Assembly (NCBI GenBank): GCA_030847615.1
Contig: JAUMIR010000012.1
Location: 811,001-875,000 of the forward strand
From: Gambelia wislizenii
Taxonomy: Eukaryota > Chordata > Lepidosauria > Squamata > Crotaphytidae
Direction: 5' to 3'
DNA: 64,000 bases
Position 1 is the stretch's first letter, and each line of letters starts with the position of its first letter. Positions 1 to 10,525 of this stretch are shown here, piece after piece. The translations under genes and the position numbers were made by a program. The notes beneath the pieces are model-generated. The model was not told the DNA's origin. It searched no databases and worked only from the letters and a program-made list of their open reading frames with translations.

Positions 1-1700
1 TCAGACAGAGGGAGACAGCTCAGGGGTCTTAAAGCCCTCGGCCACTCCGTCTGCAGACACGCCAGCCACTAGCCAGTGAGTCCCTCTTGGCTTCTTCCAG
101 CTGTTAGTGGCCCCTAACAACAAGCCTGGCACAGAAGCTCACAAGCCTAGGAATGGAACGCTGGAATATTTTTGTCTCTGTATCAATGCATACCTTTTGA
201 TTTGGTTTTTTCCTTCCTTCCAAAAACAAGCAGCAAAACCCAGAGAGCCATACTGTGAAAACTAGCATTTGTTCAGATTATTTTGGAACAGCCCATAATC
301 AGATAGCTGAGCTCAGCAGTGACACCTTCTGTTAACATGTAATGCACAAACTTTTGCCAGTGTTGATTGCAAAATTGCTTTATTATGCAGTTATTATTTG
401 ACCATGTAATTTTAAAATCTTTGTTATATTTAACTGCCTGGGAAGGGGTACTGAAGGATGGCATATTGACTCATTAAATAAACAAGTTCTAAGTAGAAAT
501 GCCAAAACAGGAAGTCCTAAATAGGATTTGCTTGCTTACAATGCTAAAAAGAAGATGGTCTCAGAAGACTAATCTCCAAGTATACAAAATCTCCAGTATA
601 CAAAAGGGTGGAAGAAATGGCAACCTCCATACCCTCCAATTGTTAGGATTTGGCAGGGACAATCCCGACTAATCCTCTGTTTTCCCACTTTTTCAGGGGC
701 TTTTAAAATGTCCCGGTTTCTCTCTCTTCCTCCAACTTCCTCCCTTTGTTGTCAGCTTACTCCAATTGCTGCAAACTGAGCTCAAAGTACAAAAGTAGTT
801 TGCACTCCAATCAATCAAAGATGGAGAGGAGAGGGCAGAATCTCATCCTTCCCAGGAGGCTCAGGCAAAAGCAAACTGCTGTCACCTCATCTTAATAATA
901 CAGTTGTCCTTTCACATTCGCTGGGGTTTGGTTCCAGGACCACTGGGAATACCCAAATCCATGAATACTCAAGTCCCATTATATGCAATGGCACAGCAAA
1001 ATGGTGTCCCTTATATAAGATGGCAAAATCAAAGTTTGCTTTTGGATTATTATTTTTTAAAGAATATTTTCAAGCCGTGAATACTTAAATCCATCGATAC
1101 CAAATCCATGAATGTGGAGGGACAACTGACTTATTTTGACCACAGTTTGATGTTGCTTGACCAAACACATCCTGCTGTTGCCTGTGAATTATTTCTTTAT
1201 TTCTTTAAAGTATTTCTGTATCACCTCCCAACCCACAAGGGCTTCTAAGGCAAAACCAATTAAAACAATACAAAGATTTTAATTTTTTTTAAAAAAACAC
1301 ATCAAAGTACCCTGTAAACACCCCCCAAAGCAGTCTAAAAAGTCTAAAAACAATCCTACAATCCAGTTTAAAATAGCTGAGTCAGCAATTTCAAACACTG
1401 AAATGTTGGAGAGTATGCAACATCAAAGAAATCTGGTGACGGCTTTTATTGGAATATCTACGGAGAAAGAGAAAAGTGCCAGGAAAAGATCTAAAATAAT
1501 GAAATCAAATGTTAATGCCATACAAGATGCAAAATGTTACTTTTGGGCATTTGATGGGGAAACTTGGATTTTGATGGCTTGTTTTTGCTCTCTACATCTT
1601 ACAAAGGCAAATCTCATGTTCATTCTAAAATATATATATTTTTAATTTTAACTTGGGAGACTTTCTCATTTAACAGCTTGCTTCTGCTGCAGGTAGAGTT
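1..1700. other. Putative PTX4 intron DNA; one Tigger MITE, otherwise unremarkable
   Basis: Apart from the MITE at 901-1129, I see no exon, RNA gene or recognisable repeat here. Composition is AT-rich with no CpG enrichment. If the PTX4 call is right, this is part of its first intron. Confidence 0.5.
901..1129. mobile_element. Tigger-type MITE, full length
   Basis: It begins TACAGTTGTCC and ends GGAGGGACAACTG, inverted termini flanked by TA-like duplication. The interior carries the family's CCAGGACC, AATACTCAAGTCCCAT and TATAAGATGGCAAAATCA blocks. The same family recurs at 4846-5077, 6194-6427 and 47868-48094. Confidence 0.85.
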
Positions 1701-1708
1701 AGCACCTG

Positions 1709-2091
1709 CAGGGCTGGTTTAAGGCACCAGCGGCGTCAGCATCCGCAGGGAGCCCCATTATTGTGGGGGCCCCCGTCGTAACCCTCCTCCTGCAAAAACA
1801 TTATGAGTAATCATCTGAATATCCTGTACTGTGAATAGCTTAGGTTGAGTGAGGTTACATTGACCTGAGATAAACATGTGGGGCCCCCAAAATAATGCAT
1901 CTGCAGGGGGGTCTGTTATTGGGGGGCCCTGTCGTAACCCTCCTCCTGCAAAAACATTATGAGTAATCATCTGAATATCCTGTACTGTGAATAGCTTTAG
2001 GTTGTGCTAGGTTTACATTGACCTGAGATAAACATATGGGCCCCCAAATAAAGCATTGCAGGGCCCCCCAGAATTCCTTAAACTGGTCCTG
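1709..2091. mobile_element. hAT-type element with 8-bp target duplication and internal tandem copy
   Basis: The element is bounded by the direct repeat AGCACCTG (1701-1708 and 2092-2099). Its terminal inverted repeats are CAGGGCTGGTTTAAGG at the left and CAGGACCAGTTTAAGG read from the right. A block of about 120-150 bases is duplicated inside with a 156-bp period (for example GTCGTAACCCTCCTCC at 1775 and 1931). No transposase ORF, so it is non-autonomous. It sits about 80 bases from the PTX4-like exon donor. Confidence 0.88.
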
Positions 2092-2173
2092 AGCACCTGC
2101 CTGGCAATCTCAGAGAGCCCACCCAACAGAGGCTTCCTCCCGGACAAACCCCAAGGGGATAATGGATGCTCAC

Positions 2174-2305
2174 CTGCTCTTCCAGTCGCCGGAACCGTTC
2201 AAAAAACGGCTTCCTTTGCTCCCCAGCCCCAGGCTGCTGGGGGAGAGTGTCCCGGAGGCAGAGTGCAGCCAAAACCAGGAAAACAGCCAACTTTCGTTCT
2301 AACAT
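2174..2305 (-). CDS. PTX4: First coding exon of a secreted pentraxin, probably PTX4 (partial gene)
   Basis: A 44-codon exon begins at an ATG (2303-2305), encodes a hydrophobic signal peptide (core AVFLVLAALCL) and ends in a perfect donor, CAG|GTGAGC, after residues FFERFRRLEEQ. The RKPFFERFRRLEEQ motif matches, from memory, the start of the mature region of pentraxin 4, a secreted long pentraxin with an N-terminal coiled-coil arm and a C-terminal pentraxin domain. The splice is in phase 0. No downstream exon is found between 2173 and position 1, so the coiled-coil and pentraxin exons must lie off the left edge. An ATG 33 bases upstream is in frame, but the chosen one directly precedes the signal peptide. 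The exon shape (signal peptide, donor, splice phase) is seen directly; the PTX4 name rests on about 14 residues and could be wrong. Confidence 0.65.
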
Positions 2306-2758
2306 CCTTAGAGATTTGGCACGGATCGCCCAGGTCACTCTCTCTGGATTCTGTGAATGCAGGAGAGGCCGTCTGGGGTTTGGCTCCTCGGTTCCCCCCC
2401 TCTTGTTTGTGTGAGTAGCAACTGCTGCTTCTACAATCCCTCATGTGCTCCCAAATGCTCCGGTTTCCTCCCAGCAAGCTAAAAAGAGACCCTGGTTTGT
2501 TCTCAGAATAGATGAGATCCACAGGCTTCTCCCTGGCATTCCCAGGAAGCCAAGTTTAGTCCAGAAGCTGGCGGCAGCCCTGGAAAAGTCCGGCGCTGGG
2601 GGAAGAGGAGCTGAGAGCGTGGCTGGACTTGGAGGGATTTCCCCCAAAACCTTGAAATTAGGGGAGGTGGACTCATAAATTGACCGCCTATCTTTTTGGC
2701 TCAGGGAAATAGTCTAAGAGTACTATTGCAGAGGGAGCTTTTTTTAGAAAAAGGAGCT
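2306..2758 (-). other. Upstream flank of the PTX4-like exon
   Basis: Moderately GC-rich unique sequence lies directly upstream of the PTX4-like start codon and may contain its 5' UTR and promoter. No TATA box or named factor site stands out. Overlapping short ORFs on both strands show no recognisable homology. Confidence 0.35.
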
Positions 2759-2940
2759 ACAGGTTGAGTCTCCCTTATCCGAAATGCTTGGAACCAGAGG
2801 TATTTTGGAAGATGCTGGATTTTGGAATACTTCCATAGACATAATGAGCTATCTTGGAGATGGCACCCAAGTCTAATCATGGAATACTTTATACACGTAG
2901 CTTGAAGGTAATTTTATACACAGTGACTCAATCTGGATTG
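2759..2940 (+). mobile_element. Tigger4-like DNA transposon fragment
   Basis: It begins CAGGTTGAGTCTCCCTTATC and contains the GAAATGCTTGGAACCAGA and TAGCTTGAAGGTAATTTTAT blocks that recall the Tigger4 family of amniotes. The right end is not preserved. Confidence 0.65.
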
Positions 2941-2984
2941 TACACTGACAGCTTGTCAGATGACCCTGGGGTGATCCCAAATTC

Positions 2985-3100
2985 TCAGCTTATTCTACCT
3001 CACAGGATTGTTGTGAGGAGGAAACTGGGAGGGAGGATTATACACACACCTCCTGGGGAGAAAGGCAGATTAAAAAGGTGTGGTGGGAGGAATAATTGCA
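2985..3100 (+). mobile_element. Old L2-like LINE 3' fragment
   Basis: Contains TACCTCACAGGATTGTTGTG followed by a degenerate GGAGAAAGGCAGATTAAAAA, typical of the 3' region of L2-type LINEs. Weak, diverged match. Confidence 0.45.
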
Positions 3101-3277
3101 TTCCTTTAAAATTAAAGTCATTGCTCCATGATAACAGCTATTGTTTCGTAACATGCATTAAGTCTCAAACCTGCTGTGGGTGGTCTTATTTATTTTTCTC
3201 ATAACAGTGATGGATGTAAACACATTTGACCATTATGGGATAAACGCCAGCTCTAGTTATAAATTGTTTAAATTGGA

Positions 3278-3368
3278 CAAGAGAAGACTGAGAGCAGACA
3301 TGATACAGCCAACTTTAAATATCTGAAGGGATGTCATAGAGAAGAAGGAGCCAGCTTGTTTTCTGCTG
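3278..3368 (+). mobile_element. CR1 LINE fragment (internal, 5' of the 3' end)
   Basis: The stretch GAGAAGACTGAGAGCAGACA through TGAAGGGATGTCATAGAGAA and GCCAGCTTGTTTTCTGCTG matches the conserved region some 300 bases before the CR1 3' terminus. The true 3' end is missing here. Confidence 0.75.
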
Positions 3369-3620
3369 TTTGTAATGTGTAACTCCTAATGTTAGTATAA
3401 AGGTGTAAATATAATGTTCATTTAAAAAGAAAAAAGAGTGATTGTAGTGTGTTTAGATTAAGAGGGAAAATGTATTAGTGTTAGGATAGATAGTTTTATT
3501 TTTGTATTAGTAAGAAAAGAGGAAAACAATTTTTTTCCATTATTGTTATGGCCTTTTCCGATCGTGTGTATTCTTCAGTAGAATGGTCTTATTCCAATAA
3601 AAAAATTCCTAATCCCACAC
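3369..3620 (+). mobile_element. LINE 3' end, copy A
   Basis: It shares about 250 bases with copies at 4772-5245 (interrupted by a MITE) and, inverted, at 49166-49543. It ends in ATTCCAATAAAAAAATTCCT. Landmarks: GTTTAGATTAAGAGGGAAAA, TAGGATAGATAGTTTTATTT and CAGTAGAATGGTCTTATTCC. Confidence 0.75.
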
Positions 3621-3640
3621 CCCCCAAATTCCTATAATGG

Positions 3641-3760
3641 GCGTGCAGTGCACCGCTCTACCGGTGTGGGTCGTATGAGCGGTGTACAGTGCACCGCTCT
3701 ACCAGTTTGGTCCTTTAATGGGAACACAGTGCACCACTCTACTGGTGTGGGCCCTTCGAT
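3641..3760 (+). repeat. Three tandem copies of a 40-41-bp unit
   Basis: CAGTGCACCGCTCTACC-type units start at 3646, 3687 and 3727 (periods 41 and 40). They sit just before the ORF relics of a LINE and may belong to its 5' or internal region. Confidence 0.75.
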
Positions 3761-4107
3761 ACCTGAAAAATTGAAAGCATCAGATTATTTGAGAGACTTT
3801 GTTTTTTACCTAAAGAAATATAGAATTCACGCTGAGGAGTTGAAGGGGGGAAGACAGATCAGGTCAGAGCATCAAGAGAGTTTTGTTCAGGAAAACAGTG
3901 GAGTAGATTTACGTTAATCCAAGTTTGCAAAAACGTCAGGCCAAACCAGATTTGTCAGACTACCTAAAGCACCAGACTGGCCTCATTGAGTATTTCATAG
4001 ACAGAAGGGTCCCCAAAAAATTGTGGGACTCGAGGTGGAGGCTCTACCATCAGGTTCTTAATCAGAGGGGAAGGAAACCGTGGACCACAGAGGATGAGCA
4101 TCAAGAT

Positions 4108-4184
4108 TTCCTGCGTGGCAGAATGGGGTTGGACTGGATGGCCCTCGTGGTCTCTTCCAACTCTACAGTTCTATGATTCTATTA
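4108..4184 (+). mobile_element. CR1 LINE 3' end
   Basis: Carries GGTTGGACTGGATGGCCC and CTCTTCCAACTCTACAGTTC and ends in the CR1 terminal TATGATTCTAT. Inserted in the degenerate LINE. Confidence 0.88.
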
Positions 4185-4845
4185 AATGCAAAAAGGCTGA
4201 GATTTTGAGTGGCGTGGCGCAAAGGGAGACAATCAGGCATTTTGTCCAGGACTGCCCGAGTGTCCGGGAAACATGGGAAGAGGTGGCCCAGGTCCTGGAT
4301 CGGCCGGATTTGGCACAGCAGGCCTGGGAGACGGTGCTTTCGGGGACCGGACCTCCAGAGGGTCTCAGGGGACCCAAAAAGCCAGTGGGCGAAAGACAGA
4401 GAAGAGGAAGGAGTCTGGGTCCTCCCCGGCTGTGGGCCTTTGGACAGCGCCTGGGACCACGGTGCGCCTGGTCAACCTCTATGGGATGGTGGGCTTATTA
4501 TTTTTCCAAAGACAAAGGGAGACAAAGAGTCAAAATCTGCAGAGTGTAAAAGGCACTGCTTATTAGGTGAAGAACATAATTGAAAATTTAGCTCTGAGTG
4601 AAAAAGAGACATTGCCAAACCATTGTCGGAAATTTTTTTGGCCATGGATTATTGAGACAACCCCAGCAATAACTTAAGGGATATCTTTAAATAAATATTG
4701 TTTATCAAATACTCATTGTTAAATAAATATTTATTCTTTATTATTTTTTTCTTTTCCAAATATGCATAATTGTAATGTGTAACTTCTAATTTTAGTATAA
4801 AGGTGTAAATATACTGTTTATTGGACAAGAAAAGAGGGTGATTAT

Positions 4846-5077
4846 ACAGTTGTCCCGCCATATTCACGGATCTGGCATTCACGGATTTAAGTATTCACAG
4901 CTTGAAAATATACTTAAAATAATAATAATCCCAAAAGCAGACCTTCATTTTGCCTTCTTATATAAGGGACACCATTTTGCTATGCCGTTGCATGTAATGG
5001 GACTTGAGTATTCATGGATTTGGGTATTAATGGGGGGTCCTGGAACCAGACTCCAGCGGATGTGAAGGGACAACTGT
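4846..5077. mobile_element. Tigger-type MITE inserted in LINE 3' UTR
   Basis: The inverted ends ACAGTTGTCCC and GGGACAACTGT are flanked by TA. Removing it restores continuity between GGGTGATTATA and TAGTGCGTTTAGATTAAG relative to copy A, so it inserted after the LINE. Confidence 0.88.
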
Positions 5078-5245
5078 AGTGCGTTTAGATTAAGAGGGAA
5101 AATGTATTAGTGTTAGGATAGATAGTTTTATTTTTGTATTAGTAAGAAAAGAGGAAAACAAATTTTTTGCATTATTGTTACAGCCTTTTGCAGTCGGGTG
5201 TATTTTTCAGTAGAATGGTCTTATTCCAATAAAAAAAATTCCTAA

Positions 5246-6058
5246 TTCCTTTGGAAAGACTTAGCGATTAGGTTATTGCAGTTAAGACCAACAGTCCCAA
5301 AGAAGGCCAGTGCTCACAAATTATCCTTGGCTGAGGGAAGGCCGTTCTTGGAGTTAAGAGTCTCGGAGCAGAGCCAGGACACCGGGGCTCAAATCTGCCT
5401 TCAGGCACAACCATCAGCTGGACTTGCTGAAGAAAAACATGGAATAGCGAATTCCTGTTACCCCGGCGTGCCTTTGCAAAAACTCCATGGGAGGAAAACC
5501 AGAATAAAAATGTGACCAATAAGAACTGGACTACACGACAGGGATGTTGTTGGCTCCTTTCCCAACATTAATGGATAATGATACCAGGCCTTTTTATTTC
5601 TGCCTTTTTGGCACAGAAAGGGGTTGCAACGGGACGTGGGCTGGGGGAGATTTTTTTATTTCCCAGATTGAAGAAATTTGGGGTTTGGAGAACTCTGGAA
5701 AGTCTTTTTGCATGTTACATGAAAGAATGTAGATTTGTAAATGAATTTGCAGTAATTGACAACAACTAAGGACTCATATTTATGCAATTATACATTGTTG
5801 CATTGTTGTAGTTATTGTTTATTGATTATTGTTATACTGTACTAGCTTTACCCAGCATAACATATGCAGTTATAGTCGATTTGAGAGGTTCACAAGGTTC
5901 AGCTACATGCTATTATTTTAGGGGGAAATATTGCATTGTTCTACATGTGGGTGGTGATTGGTTGAGGGAGTGAGAGGAGGGATGGGATTGGTTGGGTATG
6001 TTTCCAAAGCTGCCAATCAGACCCTGGGAGTGAAAATATATAAAGAATATATATCTTC
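5246..6058. other. Intergenic, unassigned
   Basis: No gene-like exon was recognised. Overlapping ORFs of 60-80 codons occur on both strands without homology or splice context. The part around 5840-5960 resembles an old interspersed repeat (CTAGCTTTACCCAGCATAAC) but was not assigned to a family. Confidence 0.4.
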
Positions 6059-6193
6059 TTTAAAAACTAATAATCCCAAAAGCAAACCTTGATTTTGCCA
6101 TCTTATAGAAGGAACCCCATTTGGCTCTGCCATTGCATAGAATGGGACTTGAGTATCCACGGATTTGGGTATCCACGGGGGTCCTGGAACACA
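6059..6193 (-). mobile_element. Truncated Tigger-type MITE, inverted relative to its neighbour
   Basis: It is the reverse complement of the internal and left part of the MITE at 6194-6427 (for example CCCAAAAGCAAACCTTGATT here against AATCAAGGTTTGCTTTTGGG there). Together they make an inverted pair. Confidence 0.8.
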
Positions 6194-6427
6194 CACAGTT
6201 GTCCCTTCATATTCTCTGGGGTTTGGTTCCAGGACCCCTTTTCGTGGATACCGAAATCCGTGAATACTCAAGTCCCATTCTATGCAATGGCAGAGCCAAA
6301 TGGGGTCCCCTATATAAGATGGCAAAATCAAGGTTTGCTTTTGGGATGATTATTTTTTAAAGAACATTTTCAAGCCGTGGATACCAAAATCCGTGGATAC
6401 CGAATCAGTGGATACGGAGGGACAACT
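6194..6427. mobile_element. Tigger-type MITE, full length
   Basis: Begins ACAGTTGTCCCTTCATATTC and ends ACGGAGGGACAACTCTA. Lies about 200 bases upstream of the BFAR promoter. Confidence 0.85.
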
Positions 6428-6599
6428 CTAGCTAGATTCATTATGCTTTAGAGTTAATTGCATGTATAGAAAATTCACAGCATTATATGATATTATATGG
6501 TTGCTTCTGGTGCTCCGTGTTTTGTACTTTATTAGTTTTGAAGAGAGCATTCAAGGCTGCCCCATAGCCAACTCCTGGCACCCCACGTGGTATCTTAGG

Positions 6600-6889
6600 C
6601 GCATCTGCCCGTTTCAAAAATGGTGGCAGCTAAACCGGAAGCCCCGCCCACCAGATGAGGCCGCTCACAAGTTCCGGAAACTTTGGCCCGGCCGCGGAGG
6701 AGCCAGTGCGCATGCGCAATCGCTTCCCTCGCCCTTCCCACTCCTCTTATGTAACCCTTGAAGGGCGGCGGCGATGATGACGTCAGGGGTGGGTGGATTT
6801 TTGCCGATGCGCATGCGCGACCGGAAGTGAGTGCCGGCTGGGCTCAATTGTGACGGGACGGAGATGGCGCCGCCTCTGTTGTTCTCCGG
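6600..6889 (+). promoter_or_regulatory. BFAR: BFAR CpG-rich promoter and candidate non-coding exon 1
   Basis: This is the only CpG-rich stretch upstream of BFAR. It holds an ETS-type site with an adjoining GC box (6632-6649), two perfect NRF1 palindromes GCGCATGCGC (6708-6717 and 6809-6818), a full CRE TGACGTCA (6778-6785), and an ETS site ACCGGAAGTG (6820-6829). A donor CCGG|GTGAGG follows at 6889/6890, giving a plausible first exon from about 6850 to 6889. An ATG inside this exon (6864) is most likely untranslated, since BFAR protein starts in the next exon. There is no TATA box, typical of a housekeeping gene. Transcription start and exon 1 boundary are inferred. Confidence 0.7.
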
Positions 6890-7579
6890 GTGAGGGAATG
6901 CGAATCATTCTAAGAATAATTATAAGAATATAATTATGTGTTTCGTTGTTATTTCATTCACGTGGCCTGTCTGCCGCCTTTCTCCCAGAAAGAGTCCATT
7001 GACGCCTAAAAAATTACATGTTAAAAACAACTGGAATCACATAAAACAAGATAAAATTAATAATAATTGCTGGCAGTTTATTTTTATTTTTTATCTATTC
7101 ATTTAGTGCAGTTTCTATGCCGCCTTTCTCCTAAAATGGGACCTAAGGCGGCTCACAAAACAATTAAAATCACAATTAATCATTGCTGTTGTTGTTATCG
7201 TATTAGTAATTTATTTTTATTTATTTATTTCGTTTTTATGCCCCCTTTCTCCCAAGGTGGCTTCCATAAAACAAATGAAAAATACCATATACAATTAAAA
7301 TAGTTAAAATAAAATCGTTAAAATCAGATTAAAACATAATATAAAACAGAATTACGGATTTCAATTTAATTACAACACTTACAATTGCAACAGATTAATA
7401 GTATTACAATTACTGGCGTTATTGTTACTTCAGGCAGGGAGAGCAGCGGAGATTAATTATCGGTGTTCTTATCAGTTCTATTATTGTTGCTGACACCGTT
7501 GTTGTTGTTGTAATTTCAGGCAGGCTAGTAGGTGGTATTAATGACCTAAATCCTGTTGTTAGTCCTGAGTGCCAAATGT

Positions 7580-7860
7580 GTATAGAAACCCCATTCTATA
7601 CAATGGCACAGTAAAAAGGCCTCCCTGATAGAAAATAGCAAAATCAATAACAACAACAACATTTCTTTATAACACCCTTTCACCAAAGGGTGGGACATTA
7701 ACGTATATCATCAAGGACAAGTACTATAACACATGGCACTGTAAATATACATGGAATCAAAGGCTGCTTTTTATATATGTATTTTCTTTTGGAGTATTTT
7801 TGAACAGTGGATGGTTGAATCCATGGATGCAGAACCCGTGGATATGGAGGGCCGACTGTA
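7580..7860. mobile_element. Eroded Tigger-type MITE
   Basis: Retains CCCATTCTATACAATGGCAC and a right end ATATGGAGGGCCGACTGTA; the middle is diverged or replaced. Confidence 0.6.
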
Positions 7861-8125
7861 TATTCAGGAGAAAAACTCTCAAAGCTATGATCATTTTCCC
7901 ATCACAATATAGTTTTTCTTAAAAATAATTGTTATTGACATTAATAAGAAGAGGGAGAAGAAGGAGGAGGATTGGGACAGAGGAGGGTATTGTTACTCTT
8001 TCTTGTATTAATCGTGTCATTACTACTGTTGTTGCCATTCATATTGTCATCACCATTCTGACCATTGATGTTGTTTGTCATTGTTAGCAGCAGCACTGCC
8101 TCAAAATAACAGCCTGTGGGCTTAT

Positions 8126-8465
8126 CATAGAATCATAGAATTGCAGAGTTGGAAGAGACCACGAGGGCCATCCAGTCCAACCCCATTCTGCCACGCAGGA
8201 AATCACGATCAAAGCATCCCCGACAGATGGCCATCCAGCCTCTGTTTAAAGACCTCCAAGGAAGGAGACCCCACCACGCTCCGAGGGAGTGCGTTCCACT
8301 GCCAAACAGCTCTTACTGTCAAATAGTTCCTCCTAATGTTGAGGTGGGATCTCTGTTCCTGGAGCTTGCACCCATTGCTCCGTGTTCCAGTCTCTGGAGC
8401 AGCAGAAAACAAGCTTGCTCCATCCTCAACATGATCTCCTTATCGTGGAGGCTCCACTGTAGGAG
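8126..8465 (-). mobile_element. CR1 LINE 3' end, inverted
   Basis: Begins ATAGAATCATAGAATTGCAG (the inverted CR1 terminus) and continues through GGCCATCCAGTCCAACCCCA and AAAGACCTCCAAGGAAGGAG. Confidence 0.9.
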
Positions 8466-9956
8466 GTCTGTTATGATAACAAAAGGGGTCCTCCATGTAT
8501 GAGGGTAGTCTAACTCAGTTTCCTGAATGCCAGGCGCATTCAGAAATGTGGGAGGGCTGTGGGGTACTTCCATCTTGCTGTCAGGTTCCTGTCTTCAAGG
8601 AACTGTGAAGGCACCTCCCTTTTCTTGTTTGATTATTCCTGGATTTGGGGTCTAGGGGTATACTGCCCAATTTAGCTAGCATGGCTATTGACAGTTCCTC
8701 CATTGCATCCTTAATGCTGGGCTTGGGTAAGGCGGGCCCACCATAGTCTCACTCCCTGTTAACCACAGGGGTGGTCCACTTGCCCCCACTAAATCCTGTG
8801 AGCAGGTCATGAAGCCAACTCAGCCCTGCCTCCCCTGTCCCTGAAGTGTCATGCAGAGGCCGCTGGAGGCTTTGTTCAGCTGCCCCTCGTAAAGCAGAGA
8901 GACAGCGGTAGTAACTCTTTTAAATACTACTTTCAACAGGTCTGAACATATGTAGGGAGGAACTTTTCAGTCCCAGTGGGCATGGTGTCCTACATACATA
9001 CGTAGCCTTGAGCATCAGCAGCTCTGCTTTAAAAAGAAATTCTCTTGACTGCTGCAGTAGGATTGCTCTGTGGCAACAAGTGGTATCCATTAAAGTCAGC
9101 CTGAGTTCTGCTCTTGGCAACTGGATGTTCTTGGCATGTGGATTGTGCATCCCCTCTGGGAATGTAAACAGTACTACCCTCACGCCTGTGTGTTGGCAGA
9201 ACAAGGCATAAGAATACTCTTTGCCCCAATCCATATAATGCTGGCAACAGGAAGACACTAGATTGGTAGTAAACATGCTCAGCCTTTGGAGACCTCTGTT
9301 TTGCTCATAATTTATTACAGGCTATTTATACAAGAAGACATAGAAGTAGGTATCCTCTCTTAGCTGCTTTTTTACTGTTCTGTTTTCCCTTGATAAGAAA
9401 CAGTGTGTGTCCAAAAATGTGTTTGACATGCTGGTGGGAAAATAACTGTTTGCAGCAACTGTAGAGTTCTTCTTGGGCTTTTGGGCTTTGTACACTAGTA
9501 CAAACAGCTTTCTTTCTGTTCCCTTTTCTCTCTAGAGCCAGTAAAAGTTTGCTCGGTACGATCAGAGAGGTGTGAGATGTGGACTCACTCAGCTGCAGGT
9601 ATATAAAGGGTTTCTCTAGCAGGGGAAAGCATCTTGGCTGTTAAACAGTGGCAGAGGCTGATACCCAAAATAGATATTTAAATTGGACTGCTTTGGGAAT
9701 GTCTTGGGAAAACCAAATGTCATAGCAAACGATTCGCTCAGGTCATGGCTTATGTCTAGTTACGTTTCTTGTGTAATGTTGAAAGTACTGTAAATCTTTT
9801 CACCTTACGTTCTTGGTAGAAATGCTTTACATACTCAGAATAAAGTTAAGTAGCTAAAAAGTACCTTGTTCTTGATCACTGGCAGGAGCTTCTTTTAACT
9901 GCTGTTTTCCCCCAAGCTCTTTAATCCACATATCCTACCTTGATTGTTCAGTTTTT

Positions 9957-10130
9957 TGTGGGGTTTTCTTGGCAAGATTTGTTCAGAGGGGTTTTTCCAC
10001 CATTGTCTTCCTCTGAGGCTGAGAGGGTGTGACTTGCCCAAGGCCACCTAGTGGGTTTCCATGGCTGAGTAGTGATTGGAGCCCTGGCTTCCCGAGTTGT
10101 AGTCCATTGCTCCAGCTGGCTCTGGCTGCC
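9957..10130 (-). mobile_element. tRNA-derived SINE (ACA-tail type), inverted
   Basis: Carries TTTTCTTGGCAAGATTTGTT, CCTCTGAGGCTGAGAGGGTG and GGGTTTCCATGGCTGAG, the reverse complement of the SINE body seen at 36150-36385. The tRNA-related B box is eroded. Confidence 0.82.
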
Positions 10131-10525
10131 TCCTTTTGGGGATAGCTACATGCCTTCAGGAAGTGAATGCAAAGGCCAAAATCCAATGGCATACTTTGGT
10201 AGCTAGTACTGACAGAACTAGGACTCTTTTCCTACTCCGGGACCCTTTTGTGATCTGCGGTGCCTGCTCCAGAGGGGCTTCCAGCCCAGCAGGGAGGGCT
10301 GCAGGAGGAGTGGGGAGGCCACTGATTCTGGCAGAGGCAGTGAGATCCAGCCGAAATAGGCTGTTGGATCCTGGCTGCGACCTCCACCATTGCATTAATG
10401 GTGCTGGTGTCCACCGACTTTAGTTCCACAGAGAAACTCACTGATCTTTTTTTCTCTTTGCTCAGAGCCCATCATGTGCTGCAGGATTTAAGGCCACTAG
10501 GGAGTGTTTTTTCTCTGGCTGCTGG

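Larger units (their letters stand above)
3761..5245 (+). mobile_element. Degenerate LINE with ORF relics, interrupted by CR1 and MITE insertions
   Basis: Short open segments carry retroelement-like protein traces, notably ETIRHFVQDCPSVRETWEEV (4230-4290), which resembles the zinc-binding segment (H...C) after the reverse transcriptase of some LINEs. A CR1 3' end interrupts the body at about 4108-4184 and a Tigger MITE at 4846-5077. The 3' end at 5245 matches copy A. Frames are broken by stops; the element is dead. The superfamily was not identified. Confidence 0.55.
6890..10465 (+). other. BFAR: BFAR intron 1
   Basis: From the donor at 6890 to the acceptor at 10464-10465 (TTTGCTCAG). Contents: AT-rich LINE 3' fragments with GCCGCCTTTCTCC-type motifs (about 6965-7380), an eroded Tigger MITE (about 7580-7860), an inverted CR1 3' end (8126-8465) and an inverted tRNA-SINE (9957-10130). 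A possible alternative leader exon is at 9536-9598. The remainder shows nothing recognisable. Confidence 0.7.

Noticed and set aside
8920..9276. 118-codon minus-strand ORF in BFAR intron 1
   Set aside because: No recognisable protein family, no splice context, and overlapped by other equally plausible frames.
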